Source: Hoeflea sp.
Lineage (GTDB): Bacteria; Pseudomonadota; Alphaproteobacteria; Rhizobiales; Rhizobiaceae
NCBI GenBank assembly: GCA_019084245.1
Contig: JAHRFE010000024.1
Span: 1-64,000, forward strand
DNA length: 64,000 nucleotides
Reading direction: 5' to 3'
Shown here: piece by piece, positions 46,050 to 54,451 of the stretch
Numbering within the stretch: position 1 is the stretch's first letter
Layout: every line of letters begins with the position of its first letter
Position numbers and translations under genes: made by a program
Notes under the pieces: generated by a model
The model's input: only the letters and a program-made list of their open reading frames with translations
Database searches by the model: none
What the model was told of the DNA's origin: nothing

Positions 46050-47444
46050 ATGCCCGATACCCAAGCCCTTCTGCACATGAAAGCCACCCAGGATGCGAAG
46101 GATCACCTGATCCAGCCCTGGCCGTCGGCGGGCTCGATCGGCGCGGAAGCCCGCGGCATGCTCGGCTCGGGCGAGGGGATCTATGTGCATGACGACAAGG
46201 GTCGCAAGCTGATCGACGGACCGGCCGGGATGTGGTGCACCAATGTCGGCCACCGCAACCAGGCGCTCGCCGATGCCATGAAGGACCAGGCGCTGGAGCT
46301 GTCCTACAATTCGCCCTGGTACACGTCGAACGAGCCGTCGGCGGAACTGGCGCGGCGGATCGCCGACCATGCGCCCGGCGACCTCAACCATGTGTTCTTC
46401 ACCACCGGCGGATCAACGGCGGTGGAAAGCGCGCTCCGGTTTGCGCAGTTCTACAACAATGTCCGCGGGCTCGAGGGCAAGAAGAAGATCATCTGCCGCG
46501 ATGGCGGCTATCATGGCAGCACCTATCTGTCGGCGAGCCTCAATGGCAGCCAGCGCTCGCGCAACTGGATGGATTTTGCCGACGAGATGATGATCCGGCT
46601 CTCGTGCCCGGATCCGTTCCGCCGCCCCAAGGGGATGAGCCTTGAGGCGTTCCGGGATCAGCTGGTCACGGAGTTCGCCGATGCCGTCACTGAGCATGGC
46701 GCGGAAAACATCGCGGCCTTCGTCGGCGAGCCGATCATGGCCTCGGGCGGGGTGATCGTGCCGCCGGAAGGCTACTTCAAGGCGATCCGCGAGATCTGCA
46801 CCGAGAACGATATCCTGTTCATCGTCGACGAGGTGGTCACCGCTTTCGGTCGGCTCGGGCATGTGTTTGCCTCGGAGGCCTGTTTCGACGTGGTGCCCGA
46901 CATCATCACCTTCGCCAAGGGCGTGACCTCGGGCTATTTTCCTTTGGGCGGCATGGTGGTGTCGGACCGGCTGCTCTCCAGCCTGCGGGCGTCGAACCAT
47001 CCCGAGGCGATGTATGCCCACGGGCTCACCTATTCCAGCCACCCGATCGGCTGTGCGGTGGCGCTCAAGAACTTCGATATCCTCGAGGGCGGTCTTCTGG
47101 ATTACACGCGCGAGATCACGCCCTATTTTCACGAGAAGCTGAAGGCGCTCGAGGAGCTTGAACTGGTCGGCGAGGTGCGCGGCATGGGGCTGATGGCCTG
47201 CATCGAATGCGTCGCCGACCGCGACAGCCACAACCCGATCCGGCTCGACACCGAAGTCGGCGTGCGCATCGACCGCCATTGCCAGGAACTCGGGCTGCTG
47301 CTGCGGCCGCTGGTGCATATGTGCGTGATGTCGCCGCCCCTGGTGATCACCCGCGCGCAGATCGACACCATGGCCGGCATTCTGCATGAGGGGATTTCGC
47401 GCACCATGCGCGACCTGCGCCAGGAGGGCGTCTGGAACGGGTGA
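46050..47444 (+). CDS. Class III (omega) aminotransferase
   Basis: 464 aa from the ATG at 46050, ten bases after AGGA; an in-frame ATG at 45990 has no ribosome site. PLP fold-type I: GPAGMWCTNVGHRNQALADA, FFTTGGSTAVESALRFAQFY, CRDGGYHGSTYLSASLNG, FIVDEVVTAFGRLGHVFASE and the Schiff-base lysine in IITFAKGVTSGYFPLGGMVV. The family uses terminal amines (beta-alanine, taurine, putrescine, GABA) with pyruvate or 2-oxoglutarate. Being in the shared-operator regulon, it probably removes the primary amine from an intermediate. Confidence 0.92.
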   Translation: MPDTQALLHMKATQDAKDHLIQPWPSAGSIGAEARGMLGSGEGIYVHDDKGRKLIDGPAGMWCTNVGHRNQALADAMKDQALELSYNSPWYTSNEPSAELARRIADHAPGDLNHVFFTTGGSTAVESALRFAQFYNNVRGLEGKKKIICRDGGYHGSTYLSASLNGSQRSRNWMDFADEMMIRLSCPDPFRRPKGMSLEAFRDQLVTEFADAVTEHGAENIAAFVGEPIMASGGVIVPPEGYFKAIREICTENDILFIVDEVVTAFGRLGHVFASEACFDVVPDIITFAKGVTSGYFPLGGMVVSDRLLSSLRASNHPEAMYAHGLTYSSHPIGCAVALKNFDILEGGLLDYTREITPYFHEKLKALEELELVGEVRGMGLMACIECVADRDSHNPIRLDTEVGVRIDRHCQELGLLLRPLVHMCVMSPPLVITRAQIDTMAGILHEGISRTMRDLRQEGVWNG

Positions 47445-47475
47445 GCCACACAGTTCAGTATGTGAGGTCAAACGA

Positions 47476-47510
47476 AAAACACCCGCCCGGGTCTCCGGAG
47501 CGGGTGTTTT
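47476..47510. terminator. Bidirectional terminator between aminotransferase and Rieske genes
   Basis: Stem aaaacacccgc / gcgggtgtttt (11 bp) with a 13-base loop; A-run on one side and T-run on the other serve both convergent genes. Confidence 0.85.
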
Positions 47511-47532
47511 CATATCAATCGGTCGTATTGGA

Positions 47533-48735
47533 TCAGCCTTCTGCCGCCATCTCCGCGTTCAGCCGGGCGACATCGTCTTCGTGAGGACGCTGGTCCAGCG
47601 TGGCAACCGGCAGCACCGCACGCAGATGATCGTGGTGGCTGCGCACGCCATATTCGAGATCGGAAAGATAGAAGCCCTTGAAGGCGCTCGAATTCATCGC
47701 CTCGTTCGACCATTCGGTCAGGCGCACGTCCTCGCCCATGGTCTCGGAATCGATGCGCACGGCGAGCTTGCGGGCAACCGTCTGCTGCCTTGTCTCGTCG
47801 CGGTAGCGGTAGATCGCGCCGCGCAGCAGGGTCTCGCCGGTCGACAGCGGGAATTCCTGGTAGAACTGCACCAGCTCCGGCGTCACCGCGATCACGGCAT
47901 TGGGGAACAGCCCGTAATAGACCCAGGCGCGCTTGAGGTAATCCGGCATGCCGGGGCGCGGCTGCATGGCCTTGAGGTAGTTGCGCACGCTCCAGCGCCG
48001 GCCCTTGTCGTTGCACTCGGCATAGGACCGCGACATGCCGTTCACGAACGGCTCGTCGAAATAGGAGCGGCCATAGAGATCCTGCAACGCCGGGTGGGCG
48101 AGCGCCACATGATAGCCCTCATTGTCGACGTCGCGGACCGACTTCCAGTTGACCTTGGAGACCATGGTCCAGATCTCGCCCGCGGGCACCATGTCAGCCA
48201 TGGCGAAATGGCCGATCTCCTCGGCAAAGGGCCTGAAAAGGTCAGCCACGGATGCCTGCGGTCCCTTTTCGAAGCGGACAAAGACAAAGCCGTTCCAGAT
48301 CTCGGCTTCGAGCGGCTGCAATCCGAATTCGACCTTGTCGAGGTCCGGGAAGGACTTGGGCCTTGCTGCGCCACGCAGGGTGCCGTCGAGATTGTAGACC
48401 CAGCCGTGGAACGGGCAGACCAGCGCGCCCTTGCAGGATCCCCTCTCGTCGGCCACGACGCGGGCGCCCCGATGCCGGCACATGTTGTGGAAGGCGCGCA
48501 CCTCGCCATCCGTGCCGCGCACCAGAAGCGCACGCTCGCCGCACATGTCGAAGGCGAGGTAATCACCCGATTCCGGAATATCCGAAATATGGCAGGCGAT
48601 CTGCCAGTGCTTGCGGAACAGCTCCTGCTTCTCAAGCTCCAGAAAGGCATTGCTGTGATAGGTCCAGCCCGGCAGCCCGCACCGGTCCCAGGTCTCGGGG
48701 ATCGATATATCGCGATGGGACATGGGGCTGTTCAT
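47533..48735 (-). CDS. Rieske non-heme iron oxygenase alpha subunit
   Basis: 400 aa from the ATG at 48735. Rieske [2Fe-2S] ligands Cys86/His88 (MCRHRGARV) and Cys107/His110 (CPFHGW) are intact. The mononuclear iron site is at NEGYHVALAHPALQ (His209, His214) with acidic residues just before it that bridge the two centres. Length and sequence style fit the group that demethylates or oxidises quaternary amines (glycine betaine, stachydrine, carnitine) rather than aromatic dioxygenases. No reductase or beta subunit gene is adjacent. A variant of the shared operator precedes it. Confidence 0.9.
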   Translation of the reverse strand: MNSPMSHRDISIPETWDRCGLPGWTYHSNAFLELEKQELFRKHWQIACHISDIPESGDYLAFDMCGERALLVRGTDGEVRAFHNMCRHRGARVVADERGSCKGALVCPFHGWVYNLDGTLRGAARPKSFPDLDKVEFGLQPLEAEIWNGFVFVRFEKGPQASVADLFRPFAEEIGHFAMADMVPAGEIWTMVSKVNWKSVRDVDNEGYHVALAHPALQDLYGRSYFDEPFVNGMSRSYAECNDKGRRWSVRNYLKAMQPRPGMPDYLKRAWVYYGLFPNAVIAVTPELVQFYQEFPLSTGETLLRGAIYRYRDETRQQTVARKLAVRIDSETMGEDVRLTEWSNEAMNSSAFKGFYLSDLEYGVRSHHDHLRAVLPVATLDQRPHEDDVARLNAEMAAEG

Positions 48736-48747
48736 GGGGCACCTGTT

Positions 48748-48765
48748 TTTTGAGTAATTGCTCAG
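48748..48765 (-). promoter_or_regulatory. Shared operator, diverged copy, upstream of the Rieske gene
   Basis: Minus-strand CTGAGCAATTACTCAAAA: a dyad TGAG-N6-CTCA, 13 of 18 positions equal to the site at 31363-31380, 12 bases upstream of the start codon. Confidence 0.5.
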
Positions 48766-49200
48766 AAAAATAGGCCGATCCCGGCGCGGCGTCAAGTCTG
48801 GAGGGCTTGAACTCGACAGATCCTTCGGACCGGTTTTTCAGCAGTTGCAGGAGCGCGCGGCGATGCTCGGCCCAGCCGCAGCGTCGCGCGGAGATGTCAT
48901 CGGCAGCATCGCGAAGCAATCCGCGACGATCAGGTCGTTCTCCACATTCGTCCCTGGCCCGTTCGACATTGCGCAGTCTCAAGTGCTGTATGGGCATGAA
49001 GTCTGTTTGCCGTCAGTGACTTCCGGCAGCCTGTTGGCTGGTGTCGCTGACCTTATGTACCGCCGCCGCGCTGTCCTGGCGATCGGTCGCCGCGTCGAGG
49101 GGCGCTCGAAGAGAGACGCGGACCATTCGGAGACACGTTCTGGGTCAAGTGCCGAGACTCCGAAGAGCGGATGGCCCTGCCAGCGCCCTTTGAAACACAA
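48766..49200. other. Intergenic region, no gene supported
   Basis: Between the Rieske gene and the tRNA. Open frames on both strands here run into the tRNA in antisense or lack any recognisable motif, so I list none. Confidence 0.5.
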
Positions 49201-49202
49201 AG

Positions 49203-49222
49203 AAAAGGCCCCGATTGGGGCC
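49203..49222 (-). terminator. Terminator of tRNA-Ser
   Basis: Minus-strand stem ggcccc / ggggcc with an AATC loop followed by TTTT, 26 bases after the tRNA 3' end. Confidence 0.75.
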
Positions 49223-49247
49223 CATGGTCGGATTCGGTGTTTGAGTG

Positions 49248-49338
49248 TGGCGGAGAGGATGGGATTCGAACCCACGATACCCTTTTGAGGTATACTCCCT
49301 TAGCAGGGGAGCGCCTTCGACCACTCGGCCACCTCTCC
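49248..49338 (-). tRNA. tRNA-Ser (anticodon GCU)
   Basis: 91 nt including an encoded CCA (49248-49250). The acceptor stem GGAGAGG pairs with CCTCTCC, the anticodon loop reads CTGCTAA, a long class II variable arm (tatacctcaaaaggtat) is present, and the T loop is GGTTCGAATCC. It reads AGC and AGU codons. Confidence 0.97.
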
Positions 49339-50200
49339 GTTGCCCGTCTGTTACCTTAGCATGACAGCGTAATCAACCTGAATTCCGGCGGGAATTGATC
49401 CTTGGCGACGAACGGAGCCGCGGGGACGCCGGCGCCGCCGCATCACCTCCGGGACGGTCGGGAATTCAGCATCCATGCCGCGCTCCCGCGGGACGTCTTT
49501 CGGGTTGGCTTTCTAGGCGCAATCTGGCCTGGCCGCGAACTGGGCGGATTGATGGATGTCCTGGTTTGCCTTGCTTATGATACGCTGGCGGCAGAGGGGC
49601 TGTGTTGCACTGTGCGTCCCCTCTGATCCGCGATTCTCCTGATCTGGAAAACACGGACGACGACGGCCCGAGCCCGGAAGGCCTGTCTTCGAACCCGGTG
49701 CGTGGTTTCATCAAGCCACTATCAAAGTGCGTTCCATCGGCCAGCGCGGGGATCCCCGCAATCCCCGCGGTGGTCGGAGACAGGCCAGCGCGCGCAAGGC
49801 CATCCCGGTGATTCCGGATGGCTGCATCGGACAGATCCGAGGTTGGAACTGATTCCCGGTCATGCGCCATGATTTAGAGGCGATTCCCCCATAAGGGCCG
49901 GAATCCCTTGCGTCACGCTCGGGATTTCCGGGCGGCCCGGCCTCCAATTCCTAACAAGGGGTAAACAAATCGCGGGCTTGGCGCGGATTTCGTGTCATTT
50001 GTGCAACAGGATGAGGGGAAGGCATGGCGCGGACCCGCTGAGCGGAGTGATCGGCGTTGCGCGGCCCGCGCTGGTGAGTATGTTCACTCTCGAAGCCAAG
50101 ACGAAGTTCGTCTGTCTTCTTCCATTGTGGGGATGGGACAGGAAGCACTGTCCTTCAGCGACAACCCAGACCATCTAAACTTTTGACTGGAGGTCAGAAC
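49339..50200. other. 860-base intergenic region upstream of the porin
   Basis: No convincing gene. Short frames on both strands have atypical composition. It contains a near-palindrome ccggaatccc...gggatttccgg around 49899-49932 and must hold the porin promoter, probably with a long leader; I could not place a -35/-10 pair with confidence. Confidence 0.5.
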
Positions 50201-51337
50201 ATGAACATTAAGAGCCTTCTCATCGGCTCCGCAGCGGCCCTCGTCGCTGTATCCGGCGCCCGCGCCGCAGACGCCATCATCGCAGCCGAGCCTGAGCCCG
50301 TTGAATACGTTCGCGTTTGCGACGCTTTCGGCGTTGGCTACTTCTACATCCCGGGCACCGAAACCTGCCTGCGCATCAGCGGCTATGTCCGCGTTGACAA
50401 CAACTTCGCCGACCACGACGTCACCGGCGCGTTCAATGCGACTGCAACCGGCCTGGCACGTGCAGGCGGCCCCTATGCTGCTATCGTTCGTGGACCTTCT
50501 TCCAGCAGAATGTGGCAGACCACTCGTGCTCGCGTCAACTTCTCCGCGAAGTCGGACACGGAATATGGCACGCTCGAAGGCTACATCGGCATGCAGGGCA
50601 ACGACGGCGCCATGGGCGTTGACGAAGTCTTTCTTGAACTCGGCGGCCTGAGAATGGGTATGTTCTATCACTGGCTCGACAGCGGTCTCGCCGGTGAAAC
50701 CGACAGCATCGCCGGTCTGAACACCAGGTTCAACTCGATCAGGTACCAGATGAGCGGCGGCGCATTCACCTACGGTGTTTCGCTCGACCAGCTGGGTGCC
50801 TCATGGGCAACCAATTCGGCCGTTGCTGTCGCTGGGACTGAAGGCGTTGGTGTTTCCGGTAATCTTGGCGGCACCTTCGGCGCCGTTACAGCAAGCCTGA
50901 CCGGCTTCTACGACACCGAAGTCAATGAAGGCGGCGTTCGCTTCCTGGCTTCGGCCCAGGTTGGTCCTGGCACGCTGGGCGTGATGGCGCTCTACAACAC
51001 CGGCCCGAATGCTTACGTCTCGGCAACTGGCTTCGGCGTTTCGGCTACTGCCTTCATGTACACCGAATGGTATGCTGGTGCGGACTACACGTTCCAGGCA
51101 ACTGACAAGCTGAAGCTTGGCGTTGCCGGCCAGTACACTGCTTTCAAGACCAACGAGATCGTCAGCCGCGATGCTGGCGACGCCTGGAAGGTTGGAGCAA
51201 CTGCCGACTACGCAATCACCACCGGCCTGGCTCTCAAGGCTGACGTGCATTACGAAAGCTACGACGCCAGTGCCTATGTTGGCACCGTCGAGCGTGACAG
51301 CTGGACCGGCAAGATCCGCCTGCAGCGCTCGTTCTAA
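50201..51337 (+). CDS. Porin (rhizobial RopA/Omp2b type)
   Basis: 378 aa. Signal peptide MNIKSLLIGSAAALVAVSGA then RAADAIIAAEPEPVEYVRVC, the hallmark of the alphaproteobacterial porin family. ETCLRISGYVRVDNNF opens the 16-strand outer-membrane barrel, and the last residues IRLQRSF end in the aromatic Phe needed for barrel assembly. GGAGG seven bases upstream fixes the start at 50201. It is probably a general diffusion pore. Translated codons are strongly biased, suggesting high expression; a strong terminator follows. Confidence 0.95.
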   Translation: MNIKSLLIGSAAALVAVSGARAADAIIAAEPEPVEYVRVCDAFGVGYFYIPGTETCLRISGYVRVDNNFADHDVTGAFNATATGLARAGGPYAAIVRGPSSSRMWQTTRARVNFSAKSDTEYGTLEGYIGMQGNDGAMGVDEVFLELGGLRMGMFYHWLDSGLAGETDSIAGLNTRFNSIRYQMSGGAFTYGVSLDQLGASWATNSAVAVAGTEGVGVSGNLGGTFGAVTASLTGFYDTEVNEGGVRFLASAQVGPGTLGVMALYNTGPNAYVSATGFGVSATAFMYTEWYAGADYTFQATDKLKLGVAGQYTAFKTNEIVSRDAGDAWKVGATADYAITTGLALKADVHYESYDASAYVGTVERDSWTGKIRLQRSF

Positions 51338-51359
51338 TCAAACTTCGGTTTGACCAGAC

Positions 51360-51389
51360 AACCCGGCAGCTCACGCTGCCGGGTTTTTT
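51360..51389 (+). terminator. Rho-independent terminator of the porin gene
   Basis: Stem aacccggcagc / gctgccgggtt with a TCAC loop, followed by a T-run. Confidence 0.92.
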
Positions 51390-51488
51390 CGTTTGAATTC
51401 GGGCTTCGGCGCCACTGCATAATTCCATAAATCTGAATCGATTTAAGGCAAAAGTTATGCGGCGGTTTTAAGTGCTACAGCGGGCTTT

Positions 51489-51508
51489 GTGCGTTTGATT
51501 AAACGCAC
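51489..51508. promoter_or_regulatory. 20-nt perfect inverted repeat
   Basis: GTGCGTTT-GATT-AAACGCAC in the gap before the OmpA-like gene, 210 bases upstream of its start. May be an operator or a cruciform; no T-run follows, so it is not a terminator. Confidence 0.45.
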
Positions 51509-51718
51509 GGCGCAGGTGGCTTGCGCGGTCGCGCGGATTGCCCATCCCGCCCCCGAGGAGCGAGCTTTGAAAGACGGTGTGCTGCCGGGCGTTCAATCGG
51601 ATGATCCAGGTCTCAGCGCGCCGGACGACGTCCATGATCCGCTTCCCCCTCTTTTGGCTTGGCCTGTTTCAATCAGGGGTGCTAGGTTTGCGTCCATCGA
51701 GTGTTTGGCGGAGACCTC

Positions 51719-53485
51719 ATGGGCAATTGGAAATACTGGATATGGCCGGGTCTGGCGGCGGTGGGGTGCCTTACGGCGCTTGCGATCTGGTTTGAGGCTT
51801 CTGTTGTCCAAGCGGATCTGCAAATGCGTGCGTCAACGGCGCTCCGGCAGGACCATGCCTGGGCGAAGGTGTCGCTTGACGGGCGCGATCTGACTCTGAC
51901 CGGGATTGCGCCGGATGAAGACAGCCAGGTAGAGGCTCTCGCGATTGCCCGTGACGTATACGGGGTGAGAGTGGCGAGCGACGTTTCCACCTTGCTGCCG
52001 GAGGAAAAACCCTATCGCCTGACGATCGAAAAGACCGCGGGCGGGGTCAGCCTCAGCGGCTTTGTGCCGAATGAATCGGCGCGGGTGAACCTCATTGCCA
52101 TGCTCACAAGGATGCTTCCCGGCATTGCGCTCACCGATCAAATGAGACTGGCGCGTGGCGCGCCCGAGGGCCTGGTCTCGCTGGCGGGTTACGGCCTGGC
52201 GGCATTCCCGCGATTTTCCACCGGTACGGTGGAGATTACCGATCGTTCCCTCGCCATCCGCGGCCAGGCGCTTGATCCGGAGGATCATGAGGTTGCTCTG
52301 GCGGCGGTGGCCTCGATTCCTGAGGCGGCGGGCATGGTGAGTTCGGTCGATATCACCCCCGCTGTCGTGACGGGCAATTACACATGGACAGCCTCGATCG
52401 GCCCTGACGGGCTGAGGCTTGAGGGATATGCGCCGGATGCCACGACCCGCGCGGCCATTCTTGCCGGCGCCAAGGCGATCGCGCCGGATATGAGCGTCGA
52501 GGACCGGATGCGGTTCGCATCCGGCGTTCCTGACGGCATGGACTGGAAGGCCGCAGCCGAGGATGCGCTGTCGATCGTTTCGGACCTCAGCGAGGGAACG
52601 GCGGTTGTCCGCAACAGGGTTCTTGATCTCAGCGGCCAGGCTGTTGACGCGGAGGCTTTCCGAAGGGTTCAGTCGGTGCTGTCCGCACCTTTCTCCAGCG
52701 GCCTGGTTCTCGGGACCGCGGATATCGGGGTGGCGAATGTTGCGTCCTCTGAATGGACGGCGACGCGCCGTGGCGAGGATCTTGTGCTCGCAGGATCGCT
52801 GCCGAGCGAAGCGGCGAGGGCCAGATTGCTGGAGATTGCTGGTCTGAAGTTCGGCCAGATGAAGATCGATGACACTCAGGACATCGCCACCGGCGTGCCG
52901 GAGGGATTCGAGGCGGCTGTGCTGGTTGTGTTGCAGGCCTTGAGCAGGCTCGATGACGCAGAGGCGCGGATCGTCGGAGCTACGGTTCTTGTCCGGGGGC
53001 TTGCCTTGAATGAGGCTGCGTCCCGGGATGTGGCGCGGCTTCTGAGCGAAGCATTGCCGGAAGGCTTCACAGCCGAGCCCGCGATCGAGACAGCGACGGC
53101 GCCTGACAATGTCCTGCCCGCGCCTGCCTGTCAGGAGGAGTTGAACCGGCTGACAGCTCGCAATACCGTGCTGTTTGAGACTGGCGAAGCGGCAATTCGG
53201 GATCATTCCTATGGATTTCTGGACCGGATTGCCTTTGCCGCACGGCAATGCGGCGATGTGCGGCTGGAAATTTCCGGTCACACCGATTCCGATGGTTCGG
53301 AGGCGGACAATCTGGCCTTGTCTGAGCGGCGCGCAGAAGCAGTGCTCGATTTCATGATTGCCGCCGGTGTGCCGGCGGAGCGGATGGACGCCACCGGGTA
53401 TGGCGAAAGCCGTCCGTTGGAAAGCAATGAAACCGACGCCGGCAAGGCTGCCAATCGCCGGATCGAGTTTCGCGTTCTTGATTAA
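51719..53485 (+). CDS. OmpA-family protein with BON-like repeats
   Basis: 588 aa from the ATG at 51719 (GGAG six bases upstream). An N-terminal membrane anchor (WKYWIWPGLAAVGCLTALAI) is followed by four BON-like repeats (LTLTGIAPDEDSQVEAL, VSLSGFVPNESARVNL, LRLEGYAPDATTRAAI, LVLAGSLPSEAARARL). The C-terminal OmpA peptidoglycan-binding domain has FETGEAAIRDHSYGFLDRIA and EISGHTDSDGSEADNLALSE, then GYGESRPLESN and NRRIEFRV. It links the inner membrane to peptidoglycan. It heads a likely operon with a 32-aa membrane peptide and an HhH protein. Confidence 0.9.
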   Translation: MGNWKYWIWPGLAAVGCLTALAIWFEASVVQADLQMRASTALRQDHAWAKVSLDGRDLTLTGIAPDEDSQVEALAIARDVYGVRVASDVSTLLPEEKPYRLTIEKTAGGVSLSGFVPNESARVNLIAMLTRMLPGIALTDQMRLARGAPEGLVSLAGYGLAAFPRFSTGTVEITDRSLAIRGQALDPEDHEVALAAVASIPEAAGMVSSVDITPAVVTGNYTWTASIGPDGLRLEGYAPDATTRAAILAGAKAIAPDMSVEDRMRFASGVPDGMDWKAAAEDALSIVSDLSEGTAVVRNRVLDLSGQAVDAEAFRRVQSVLSAPFSSGLVLGTADIGVANVASSEWTATRRGEDLVLAGSLPSEAARARLLEIAGLKFGQMKIDDTQDIATGVPEGFEAAVLVVLQALSRLDDAEARIVGATVLVRGLALNEAASRDVARLLSEALPEGFTAEPAIETATAPDNVLPAPACQEELNRLTARNTVLFETGEAAIRDHSYGFLDRIAFAARQCGDVRLEISGHTDSDGSEADNLALSERRAEAVLDFMIAAGVPAERMDATGYGESRPLESNETDAGKAANRRIEFRVLD

Positions 53486-53510
53486 CGGGCATCAATATGG
53501 GGATATTTCC

Positions 53511-53609
53511 ATGTGGTATATGATGACACATCTCTGGCTCTGGATTCTATGCGCATTCCTGGTCGGAGCGTTGGTGGGGTGGAAGACATGCGGGCGCAAG
53601 CGGACCTGA
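53511..53609 (+). CDS. 32-aa single-pass membrane peptide
   Basis: MWYMMTHLWLWILCAFLVGA then a short basic tail with CGRKR. GGGGA lies eight bases upstream. One helix fills residues about 5-26, with a Cys on each side. It lies 25 bases after the OmpA-like gene and 25 before the HhH gene on the same strand. Its N-terminus (helix then VGWKTCGRK) resembles the N-terminus of that HhH protein (GCLCGCWLKGR), suggesting a common membrane-anchor design. Function unknown. Confidence 0.65.
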   Translation: MWYMMTHLWLWILCAFLVGALVGWKTCGRKRT

Positions 53610-53634
53610 TGTTCAGCTTGACCGGAGGGGAGAA

Positions 53635-54402
53635 ATGACGATGTTCTTTTTACAGACGCTGTTCTTTGTCGCGGTGGCCTTCGGGCTGGGATGTCTGTGC
53701 GGATGCTGGCTCAAGGGCAGGTTCGGGAGGCCGCATCCACACTCGGGCGCTGCCGGTGCGATCACCCACGAGGGCGCCGCCCGGACAGCGACGGCCGGCG
53801 AGCTCGCCTCTTCATGGCCGCATTACGAGCCGGCGACGTCGCTGCAGCCGATCGCCGCGTTGACGCCCAAGCCCGCAGCGGAAGCCAAGCCTGAACCGGA
53901 CGCCAAGTCTTCCGTGTCGATCGCCACCGCGCCAGCTGCGGCGACGGAGGCTCCGGCCAGCAAGGCGGCCAAGCCAAAGGCGGGCAAGCCCGCAGCCAAG
54001 CCCGCAGCCAAGCCCGCTTCGGACAAACCTTCTGCAAGAAAATCCGCTGCGGCGGCAAAACCGGCAAGTTCAAAAGCCGCGAAGCCCAAAGCAGCCAAGG
54101 CCAAGTCTGAAGCCGCGGCCGTTGCCGACAACCTCAAGCAGATCAAGGGCGTGGGACCGCAGATCGAGGCCAAGCTGAATGCGGCGGGGATCAACAGCTT
54201 TGCCCAGATCGCGGCCTGGACCAAGAAGGAACAGGCGGATTTTGGCGAACAACTGTCCTTTGCGGGGCGCATCGAGCGGGAGGACTGGGTGGCCCAGGCC
54301 AGGATTCTCGCCAAGGGCGGCTCCACCGACTTCGCCAAGCGCGTCGCCAAGGGCGAGGTTGCAAGTTCGGCGGGCGGCAAATCGAAACCCGGCAAGAAGT
54401 AA
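53635..54402 (+). CDS. Membrane-anchored helix-hairpin-helix protein with Ala/Lys/Pro linker
   Basis: 255 aa; GGAGGGGAG precedes the ATG. N-terminal helix (MFFLQTLFFVAVAFGLGCLCG), an alanine-lysine-proline linker of about 100 residues with AAKPAAKPA-type repeats, then a C-terminal helix-hairpin-helix domain: LKQIKGVGPQIEAKLNAAGI, FAQIAAWTKKEQADF and LSFAGRIEREDWVAQARILA. The same C-terminal module is fused to NuoE in many alphaproteobacteria. The HhH fold usually binds DNA; the anchor suggests a membrane-near role. Confidence 0.85.
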   Translation: MTMFFLQTLFFVAVAFGLGCLCGCWLKGRFGRPHPHSGAAGAITHEGAARTATAGELASSWPHYEPATSLQPIAALTPKPAAEAKPEPDAKSSVSIATAPAAATEAPASKAAKPKAGKPAAKPAAKPASDKPSARKSAAAAKPASSKAAKPKAAKAKSEAAAVADNLKQIKGVGPQIEAKLNAAGINSFAQIAAWTKKEQADFGEQLSFAGRIEREDWVAQARILAKGGSTDFAKRVAKGEVASSAGGKSKPGKK

Positions 54403-54451
54403 GGCCGCCAGTCGGCTGCTTGGTTTAAAGGCCAGCCATTGTTGGCCGGGT

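Noticed and set aside
48758-49288. 176-aa plus-strand frame upstream of the tRNA
   Set aside because: It runs through tRNA-Ser in antisense and has no recognisable domain.
54431-54449. Hairpin ggcca...tggcc between the HhH and hydrolase genes as a terminator
   Set aside because: The stem is only five base pairs and no T-run follows on either strand.
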